DNA from: Alistipes sp.
GTDB taxonomy: Bacteria > Bacteroidota > Bacteroidia > Bacteroidales > Rikenellaceae
Assembly (NCBI GenBank): GCA_017391185.1
Contig: JAFOZN010000054.1
Span: 1 to 5,078, forward strand
Direction: 5' to 3'
Length of the DNA: 5,078 nt
The notes under the pieces were generated by a model. That model was not told the DNA's origin and made no database searches. It saw only the letters and a program-made list of their open reading frames with translations. A program made the position numbers and the translations under genes. Positions 1-5,078 of the stretch are shown piece after piece. Numbering within the stretch: position 1 is the stretch's first letter; each line of letters begins with the position of its first letter.

Positions 1-10
1 ATTCTACACT

Positions 11-2110
11 CTAAAACACACCACCTGCGCTGCCTAAGTTACCCAGACCGCCACCCATGCCTCCGCCGAAGCCTCGCATAGAATTACCGCCCGAAGTATT
101 GCCGTGGTTGTGGTTATGATTATTCCTGCCGTTACGAGCATCCTTTAGACGCTCCTCCTCCAACTTCTTCAGGCGAGCCATCTCACGCTTATCCAGACGC
201 TCGATCAACTCACGCATGGTCACAGGAGCAAATAATTTGTTCATATCCAGATTAAACTCAAACTCCCAACCTGTCTTGGTGGTGAAGAGCTCCTCGTCCT
301 GCTCATTCTTATAGAACTCCGAGCGTTCACTCTGACGGCGTTCCACCAGATTACCGCTATCCCACTTGCCGTTGGCGTTGAGATCCTCTGTTATACGCAT
401 ACGCATATCGCCAGCCTGCACATAGTTTATCGTATGCTCGCCCGCTCCCAAATGAGGGATGCTTCGCAAAACTTTATTACTTGCATCGACCAGATCAACG
501 ATATACTCAGCACCATCGACACGAGGTTTGATGTTGAGCTTGAGCGTGGCAAACTTCTCGATATCCTTGACCGTGATTTTTATCTTCATCGAGTCGTTGC
601 CCTCACCCGTAATATCGGCCACAGCATCGGTAGGAATATCGAGCAGATACTCTCGCTTGACATCCCACTTGGCCTTCAATCGCCACTTGCGTGGTGAGAT
701 AGAGTCGGCAATAAAATGGAAAGGCTCTCTGAGCGTATCCTTAGCTTCGCCCCACGAAAGGAGCATAAAGCTCGTAGAGTCAAACTTCGATGGAGGGGTA
801 ACCATATTGAAAGGCAAATCCTCTTCGGGATTGACCTCTGCCGTAGTGTTCAGACCATCGAAACGGAAGGTCGATGGGCGTAGAGGCTCCTGCCACTCGC
901 GGCCCTCATCTTCGGCCTTCTTCTTATCGCGCTCCAACTTCTCGCGCTCACGCTGCTGCTCGCGGCTCTCCACCCTGCGCCAAGCCATCTTCACAGGCTC
1001 GGTATGGCGTTGAAGCTGACGCAGTGAGTCATGGCGGAAGAAGGTCACCTCACCCTTGATGGTATCGGGCAGAGTCTCAGACTCGACATTGAGCCACAGA
1101 GCCAGCGTATCACGCCCCTCGGTCAAAGGCTCGATGATAATCTTCTCTTGGGGGATGCCCTCCAGAGAAATCTTCTCGATATTGGGGCGTGAGGCACCAA
1201 AGCGCAACTCCAGACGATGCTGGTCGGGACGTATAGCCTCCTGAAGATTCTGACGGCGGAAGCTCACATCGGTAAACATACGCAGATAGAGCTGAGGATC
1301 AGCCGAAGGGTATTGGCGCAAAGAGTCGTACCAGATAGCAAAATCGGGCATCTTGGTAGGGTTGTATCTCCCCTCCAGAAAGCCCACCTTATCCACCGAT
1401 GGCTCATAGGCTTGATTATCGTTGCTGTCATAGACTCCATAGACGAAGTAATCCACAGGCTTGAGATTCTGGGCGATGAAGATACCGTTCTTCTGCGAGC
1501 GCGCAATCTTCGAAGGCTTATATTTGAAGAGCGTAGAGTCCCACTTGTCGGGTTGCTCCACAGAATCAGCCTCGAAGAAGTAGATGAAGGTGCGTCCCAA
1601 GGAGTCGGCCTTGTCGCTATTCTCGGTATAGCCCGACATGACCATAGAGTCGATCTCCGAACCTGTAGAGAATACATAACGCAGACCATGCAGAGGGTTG
1701 CCCTCGTTGTTGTCGGCAATCGAAGAGCCGAACTCGATGGCGTAGGTGGTATTCTCCAACAGAGAGTCATCCTTGATCTCTACCACCAACGAGCGACCAC
1801 GCATCGTCAGCGTAGGTTTCTTCTTCATCGCTGGAGAGGTATAGAGCTCCTTCTGCTGATCCTTGATCTGGACATACTCGTTAAAGTCGATATATATCTT
1901 TTTGTCCTTACCACGGAAGTTGGTGGTGTAGTCTTGTGGCTGGAGCGACAAGATCTTAGGAGGTAAGGTATCCTTAGGGCCTCCATTGGGTGAGCCTATC
2001 GAGGCACAACGCGTCAGCGAGGTGCAGAACAAAAGCATCACCACAAAACTCAAGACTCCTCTTGGGGAGAGTGAGTGCCAAATCTGCTTTATAGAATTAT
2101 CTTGTTTCAT
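11..2110 (-). CDS. Ig-like (SbsA/Big_5-type) domain lipoprotein
   Basis: This is a 699-residue predicted cell-envelope lipoprotein of a type common in Bacteroidota; its role is unknown. A signal peptide with core VLSFVVMLLFCTSL (19-32) ends in LTRC, giving lipidated Cys35; Arg at -1 is atypical. The mature end ASIGSPNGGPKDTLPP is the family signature and leads into a bacterial Ig-like domain at about 48-150 (KKIYIDFNEYV, RSLVVEIKDDSLLENTTYAIEFG, YVFSTG). Two short acidic loops resemble calcium-binding loops: DSNDNQAYEP (228-237) and DLNANGKWDSGN (576-587). A very charged helical stretch lies at 380-405 and another at 631-661. The tail has an Asn/His run (663-671) and then a Gly-rich end (674-699). 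It starts at ATG 2108-2110, 3 nt after the upstream lipoprotein stop, and ends in TAG. No catalytic motif was seen. A scaffold or cell-surface structural role is conceivable but unproven. Confidence 0.9.
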   Translation of the reverse strand: MKQDNSIKQIWHSLSPRGVLSFVVMLLFCTSLTRCASIGSPNGGPKDTLPPKILSLQPQDYTTNFRGKDKKIYIDFNEYVQIKDQQKELYTSPAMKKKPTLTMRGRSLVVEIKDDSLLENTTYAIEFGSSIADNNEGNPLHGLRYVFSTGSEIDSMVMSGYTENSDKADSLGRTFIYFFEADSVEQPDKWDSTLFKYKPSKIARSQKNGIFIAQNLKPVDYFVYGVYDSNDNQAYEPSVDKVGFLEGRYNPTKMPDFAIWYDSLRQYPSADPQLYLRMFTDVSFRRQNLQEAIRPDQHRLELRFGASRPNIEKISLEGIPQEKIIIEPLTEGRDTLALWLNVESETLPDTIKGEVTFFRHDSLRQLQRHTEPVKMAWRRVESREQQREREKLERDKKKAEDEGREWQEPLRPSTFRFDGLNTTAEVNPEEDLPFNMVTPPSKFDSTSFMLLSWGEAKDTLREPFHFIADSISPRKWRLKAKWDVKREYLLDIPTDAVADITGEGNDSMKIKITVKDIEKFATLKLNIKPRVDGAEYIVDLVDASNKVLRSIPHLGAGEHTINYVQAGDMRMRITEDLNANGKWDSGNLVERRQSERSEFYKNEQDEELFTTKTGWEFEFNLDMNKLFAPVTMRELIERLDKREMARLKKLEEERLKDARNGRNNHNHNHGNTSGGNSMRGFGGGMGGGLGNLGSAGGVF

Positions 2111-2113
2111 CTC

Positions 2114-2614
2114 TTACTCTGTTTCTTCTTTTTGATAGAATTCGTTAATCACACTCCAACCCGATGCGCTGTGCGTAGGACGCCACGTAGCGATATAGAG
2201 TTTGGTATAGACATCGGCCAGATTCTCTGGCTTCTTATATTGGCGCAAGGCGTATATCTTATGCTCCCTATCTACAATTACCATCAGGCACATCTTCTCA
2301 CGAAGCTCCAGAGAGATGGGGTAAGCCTCATCCGCCCCCGCCGAAGCTACCACATCGGGCTGGGTACGTTGCTCTCCTGTCTTCTTGTTGGTCAGACGGC
2401 ACTCCACAGCTGCCTCATAATCCGCAATCCTCCAATAGGTCGTATCGGCATAATAGACATAGGATTCGAGATGTGAGGCGGGAGTAAACTCTCCATCCTT
2501 GATATTCTGCTCCTGCACCATCAGATTAAAACGGGTATAATCGACAGTCTCCTTAAAGCAGGAGCTCAGGCTCATGGCCAAAGCCACGATGGTTATGTAG
2601 AAAAATCTTCTCAT
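2114..2614 (-). CDS. Small lipoprotein of unknown function
   Basis: I do not recognise a named family. The 166-residue protein starts MRRFFYITIVALAMSLSSCF, a type II signal peptide with two arginines, a hydrophobic core and the lipobox LSSC, giving lipidated Cys19. The mature part is about 148 residues, has no further membrane segment, and looks like alternating beta strands (YVYYADTTYWRIADY at 52-66, MCLMVIVDREHKIYALRQY at 108-126). Two other cysteines are at 72 and 109. PENLADVYTKLYIATWRP (129-146) looks like a conserved family core, but I cannot name it. CFKET has at most a weak Lys-Glu after the cysteine, so surface export is uncertain; attachment to a membrane facing the periplasm is the safer reading. 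It starts at ATG 2612-2614 with the A-rich leader AAACGAAAACAAGATA. It lies 15 nt after folK, and its TAA ends 3 nt before the next lipoprotein gene, so the two are probably made together. Confidence 0.87.
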   Translation of the reverse strand: MRRFFYITIVALAMSLSSCFKETVDYTRFNLMVQEQNIKDGEFTPASHLESYVYYADTTYWRIADYEAAVECRLTNKKTGEQRTQPDVVASAGADEAYPISLELREKMCLMVIVDREHKIYALRQYKKPENLADVYTKLYIATWRPTHSASGWSVINEFYQKEETE

Positions 2615-2629
2615 TATCTTGTTTTCGTT

Positions 2630-3124
2630 TTAACTCTTCTCTCTTAGCTCTTGGAGCATAGCATTGATGCTCTGCCCAAATTTGGGGTGGACATAATCAC
2701 CCATAATCTGACTCAGCGGCACGAGGGCAAACTCTCGAAGCTGAAGTCTCGGATGTGGCAACTCAAGGCGAGGGTGAGCCATCTGCTCATCATCATAAAA
2801 TATCACATCCACATCTATCACTCGCGAAGCATAGGCCTCTCCACTCAGACTCTTCTCCGCCTGCTCCGCCTCGCGGTCTCGCCCTAAAATCTGCTCCACC
2901 TCCAAAGCCCGATCCAGCACCTCAAAAGGCTCAAGCTCGCTGCTTAGAAGCAGTGCCTGATTGGCAAACTCCTCCTGCGAGGAGAAACCCCACGCCTCAG
3001 AGTAGCACACCTCGGAGCGAGACTCTATCGGCCCGATATGCTCCTCCAAAAGCTCCGCAGCACGGGCTATCAGACGCTCCTTCGAGGGGTGGTTGGAGCC
3101 TGTAAGCAAGACTACTCGATGCAT
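2630..3124 (-). CDS. folK: 2-amino-4-hydroxy-6-hydroxymethyldihydropteridine diphosphokinase (HPPK)
   Basis: HPPK transfers pyrophosphate from ATP to 6-hydroxymethyl-7,8-dihydropterin in the cytoplasm, just before dihydropteroate synthase in folate synthesis. The protein is 164 residues from the ATG at 3122-3124, near the usual 155-170. Visible motifs are TGSN (8-11), FANQALLL (53-60, with Asn55 as in the E. coli enzyme), GRDR (81-84), SRVIDVDVIF (100-109) and LPHPR (122-126). Arg82, Arg84, Arg101, Asp104, Asp106 and His124 correspond to the E. coli Arg82, Arg84, Arg92, Asp95, Asp97 (the magnesium pair) and His115. The spacing Arg82 to Arg101 is 19 residues instead of 10, so the catalytic loop is enlarged. 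I chose the ATG because it places GSN exactly as far from Met as in E. coli. An in-frame GTG one codon earlier (3125-3127) would add one residue. It overlaps the holB stop and is followed after 15 nt by a lipoprotein gene. Confidence 0.95.
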   Translation of the reverse strand: MHRVVLLTGSNHPSKERLIARAAELLEEHIGPIESRSEVCYSEAWGFSSQEEFANQALLLSSELEPFEVLDRALEVEQILGRDREAEQAEKSLSGEAYASRVIDVDVIFYDDEQMAHPRLELPHPRLQLREFALVPLSQIMGDYVHPKFGQSINAMLQELREKS

Positions 3125-3127
3125 CAC
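3122..3127 (-). promoter_or_regulatory. holB stop / folK start overlap (GTGATG)
   Basis: On the minus strand this reads GTGATG. The holB stop TGA is at 3124-3126, inside the string. folK can start at ATG 3122-3124 (1-nt overlap, TGATG) or at GTG 3125-3127 (4-nt overlap, GTGA). Both arrangements are typical of translational coupling, in which ribosomes ending on the upstream gene re-initiate on the next. No Shine-Dalgarno is evident upstream, consistent with coupling or with the weak use of such sites in Bacteroidota. Coupling is inferred from the layout and not shown. Confidence 0.6.
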
Positions 3128-4260
3128 TTCAGGCGGTTAATCTGTTTACTTACGGCCAAGGCAAAGTGTGTAAAGACGATCCTTGCATTGCCGTTTTGGT
3201 TAATCTGGCGCATGGCACTCTCGATCTCGGAGATCAGAATCTCGATATTCTGATTACCGATAAAGGGGGCGAAATTGTTACAAAACTTAGCCTCCTCACC
3301 CCACAGGTAGCTAATCCTACCCAACCCAGCGTGCAACATATAGGCCTCACGCAAAAGGCGAGCCGAGTGGGTAAGCATCTGGCGTTGCTGCTCGCGCGAG
3401 AGTTGCGCCACCTCATCCGCCCAATCCAGCAGTTCGAGGTGTTTATCGTTATAGCTCAGGCGCATCAGGCGACAAAACAGGTCAAAGCACTCCTCACGCA
3501 ATTCATCGCCCTCGCCCTGCACCATACGGCGCATCTGAATCACATCGCCCGCCGCAAGACGTGCCATATTTCTGCGCTCCTGCTCCGAAGCTCCACTCAG
3601 CGAAACCAGATCTTCGACCTTGAGGCGTGGCACGGAGGTCTCTTGAGTACGCGAGAGGATGGTTTTTAAGAGCAGATCCCCACGCTCGGCAACAAGCAGA
3701 AAGACGGTATTCTCCCACGGCTCCTCCAGAATCTTGAGAATCTTGTTGGCGGCCTCCTCGTTCATGGTCTCGGCCTGCCAGATGATGACAACCTTATACT
3801 GCGACTGGAAGGATTTGAACGACAGGCGGCGGATAATCTCATCGGCCTCCTTCGCCGAGATCATGCCCTGCAAAGTCTTACCCAAATCGAGCTTATCGTA
3901 CCACTCCTGTCGAGTGAAGTAGCCTCCGCTCTGGCTCATAATCTCACGCCACTGCGGCAGAAACTCTGCGCTAAGCACCACCTCGCCCGACTTCTTGCCC
4001 TGTTTATTGACGGGGTAGATGAAGTGGACATCGGGGTGTGCCGACTGGGCTATCTGCTGACAGCTGGGGCATACGCCACACGAATCACCATCCTTACGGT
4101 TGGGGCAATTCAGATATTGGGCATAGGCTATGGCAAGAGGCAAAGTACCCGCACCCGCTATGCCCGTAAAGAGTTGGGCATGGCTGATACGTCCCTTGTC
4201 GATGGAGTCTGTCAGGTGACTTTTAAGCTCCTCTTGGCCTATAATATCGCTGAATCTCAT
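3124..4260 (-). CDS. holB: DNA polymerase III subunit delta' (clamp loader)
   Basis: Delta' is the stator subunit of the DnaX/delta/delta' clamp loader, which places the beta sliding clamp on primed DNA. The 378-residue protein begins MRFSDIIGQEELK, the usual AAA+ clamp-loader opening, then SHAQLFTG. The P-loop is degenerate: GIAGAGTL (33-40) has Thr where the catalytic Lys would be, as expected for a subunit that does not hydrolyse ATP. Cys52, Cys61, Cys64 and Cys67 form the zinc-binding insertion. The Walker B region reads VVIIWQAETM (157-166), with WQAE replacing the usual DEAD-like acids, followed by AANKILKILEEP (170-181). SRT at 203-205 stands in for the SRC motif and keeps Arg204, the residue expected to reach the neighbouring ATP site. 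The C-terminal helical collar fills the rest. It starts at ATG 4258-4260 after an A-rich leader with no clear Shine-Dalgarno, and its TGA overlaps the folK start. DnaX is the main alternative; the lost Walker lysine and the length argue against it. Confidence 0.95.
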   Translation of the reverse strand: MRFSDIIGQEELKSHLTDSIDKGRISHAQLFTGIAGAGTLPLAIAYAQYLNCPNRKDGDSCGVCPSCQQIAQSAHPDVHFIYPVNKQGKKSGEVVLSAEFLPQWREIMSQSGGYFTRQEWYDKLDLGKTLQGMISAKEADEIIRRLSFKSFQSQYKVVIIWQAETMNEEAANKILKILEEPWENTVFLLVAERGDLLLKTILSRTQETSVPRLKVEDLVSLSGASEQERRNMARLAAGDVIQMRRMVQGEGDELREECFDLFCRLMRLSYNDKHLELLDWADEVAQLSREQQRQMLTHSARLLREAYMLHAGLGRISYLWGEEAKFCNNFAPFIGNQNIEILISEIESAMRQINQNGNARIVFTHFALAVSKQINRLK

Positions 4261-4264
4261 AATT

Positions 4265-5078
4265 TTATTTTTCTCTATTTACTCGCTCGGCTCTGATGAT
4301 CCTCACATCTGCCACAGGGCGATCCAGAGAATCGGTAGCCATACGTTGTATCTTCTCCACCACATCTAAGCCCTCGGTAACGTGGCCAAAGACGGTATAT
4401 TGTCCATCCAAATGGGGTGTGCCGCCGATGGTTTTATACACCTCGCGCTGGGCAGGGGTATAGCGTGTTGTGTCGCCTGTGGCCTTTATTCGGCGAAGCT
4501 CATAGCGATCCAACAGCTCATCATCGAAGGTGCGCCCCCAGACGATATAGAACTGCGAATGGGAGGAGCGTCTTTGAGGATTCACATCATCACCCTCGCG
4601 TGCCGCAGCCAAGACTCCTCGCTGATGTATCAGCTCAGGAAAGCGAATCTCTGCCGCGATGCTCTGAGGCTCGGCCTTGCCCTCGGCGATGGCCTTATCG
4701 CCCGCCATAGGATCGTAGCTCTGGCTCGAAACTCCCTTAGAGAATGGATCACCGCCCTGAATCATGAAGTTCTCAATCACGCGGTGGAACAACAACCCAT
4801 CGAAGTAACCCTCATCCACCAGACGGAGCATATTATCTCTGTGCCCTGGCGTAAGGTCGCTAAGCTCCAGCTCGATACGTCCCTCCGTTGTGTGGAGAGC
4901 TATGCGCTCTGCCTGATGGCGAAGCTCAGCCTGAAGGCTCAAATTCCTCATCTCCAAAGCCGCATCAAACGTACCTGGCATCTCCCAACCGAAATTTATC
5001 TCATCTATCTTCAAATCCTCAAGTCTTGTTGCGAGCCACTCGCCACGCTCCTGCATAGCCTCGATAGCTCGTCTGATG
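4265..5078 (-). CDS. Cyclophilin-type peptidyl-prolyl cis-trans isomerase, 5' end outside the window
   Basis: Predicted to catalyse cis-trans isomerisation of X-Pro bonds and assist protein folding. The first ATG in the window is at 5054-5056, but the frame stays open to the right edge (IRRAIEA precedes that Met), so the true start is probably outside. Numbering from that Met, the cyclophilin domain runs from about residue 53 to the end. It has FHR at 90-92, F97, M98, Q100 and GGDP at 101-104, matching the CypA active-site Arg/Phe/Met/Gln. SSHSQFYIV (164-172), LDG (216-218) and VFG (222-224) follow. The CypA His126 position is Tyr220, as in some bacterial cyclophilins such as PpiA. About 40 residues (174-214) are inserted before LDG, as in Bacteroidales homologues I recall. 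No signal peptide is visible; the charged, helix-like 50-60 residues before the domain are unassigned. Ends in TAA, 4 nt before holB. The family call is secure; cell location is not. Confidence 0.93.
   Translation of the reverse strand, partial: IRRAIEAMQERGEWLATRLEDLKIDEINFGWEMPGTFDAALEMRNLSLQAELRHQAERIALHTTEGRIELELSDLTPGHRDNMLRLVDEGYFDGLLFHRVIENFMIQGGDPFSKGVSSQSYDPMAGDKAIAEGKAEPQSIAAEIRFPELIHQRGVLAAAREGDDVNPQRRSSHSQFYIVWGRTFDDELLDRYELRRIKATGDTTRYTPAQREVYKTIGGTPHLDGQYTVFGHVTEGLDVVEKIQRMATDSLDRPVADVRIIRAERVNREK

Noticed and set aside
459..1013. A 184-codon plus-strand open frame antisense to the Ig-like lipoprotein gene
   Set aside because: It is Ser/Arg/Leu-rich with no domain and no sensible leader, and it is fully covered by the opposite-strand gene.
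1264..1770. A 168-codon minus-strand frame within the Ig-like lipoprotein gene
   Set aside because: It is an alternative frame of the same strand, rich in Ser/Arg/Thr, with no domain. The main frame is intact throughout, so it is not evidence of a frameshift.
1217..1966. A 249-codon open frame on the plus strand, antisense to the Ig-like lipoprotein gene
   Set aside because: It lies wholly inside a well-supported gene on the other strand, has a Leu/Val/Arg-heavy composition typical of a mirror frame, and shows no recognisable domain.
2075..2476. A plus-strand frame with hydrophobic segments covering the junction of the two lipoprotein genes
   Set aside because: The hydrophobic look comes from reading signal-peptide and strand codons in antisense. 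It crosses two good genes and has no family resemblance.
3125..3127. GTG as the folK start
   Set aside because: The ATG right after it gives the same distance to the GSN motif as in E. coli HPPK and is the commoner codon; the GTG remains possible but would add only one residue.
3166..3669. A 167-codon plus-strand open frame inside holB
   Set aside because: It is antisense to a clear delta' gene and has no motif; its length is expected by chance at this base composition.
5054..5056. This ATG as the true PPIase start
   Set aside because: The frame is open to the window edge with plausible coding residues before it, and no leader or signal peptide marks this Met.

Overview
This window reads as a compact stretch of a Bacteroidota chromosome, most likely order Bacteroidales. 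The evidence is the family make-up: an SbsA/Big_5-type Ig-like lipoprotein carrying the post-cysteine signature GSPNGGPKD..PP, a cyclophilin with the Bacteroidales-style insertion, and a delta' subunit with a WQAE in place of the Walker B acids and SRT in place of SRC. It also has A-rich, Shine-Dalgarno-poor gene starts. Base composition looks close to 50% G+C by eye. A finer placement (for example Rikenellaceae or Porphyromonadaceae) is only a guess.

All five genes lie on the minus strand, so they are transcribed from right to left. In transcription order they are: (1) a cyclophilin-type peptidyl-prolyl isomerase, 4265 to the right edge, whose 5' end lies outside the window; (2) holB, DNA polymerase III delta' subunit, 3124-4260; (3) folK, HPPK of folate synthesis, 2630-3124; (4) a small unassigned lipoprotein, 2114-2614; (5) a 699-residue Ig-like lipoprotein, 11-2110. 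The junctions are 4 nt, a 1-nt overlap (TGATG), 15 nt and 3 nt. This spacing points to one transcription unit, with translational coupling likely at holB-folK. No promoter, terminator, RNA gene, repeat array or mobile element was recognised. The longest non-coding stretch is 15 nt, apart from 10 bases at the left edge.

The genes do not form an obvious single pathway. Two are cytoplasmic housekeeping functions (replication clamp loading, folate synthesis). Two are predicted lipoproteins of the cell envelope. The PPIase is probably envelope-located as well, but its N-terminus is not visible. I see no sign of a novel defence, mobile or RNA-based system. The points worth a second look are modest: an enlarged catalytic loop in FolK, an unassigned N-terminal extension on the PPIase, an atypical lipobox and tail in the Ig-like lipoprotein, the unassigned small lipoprotein, and the mixed operon itself.
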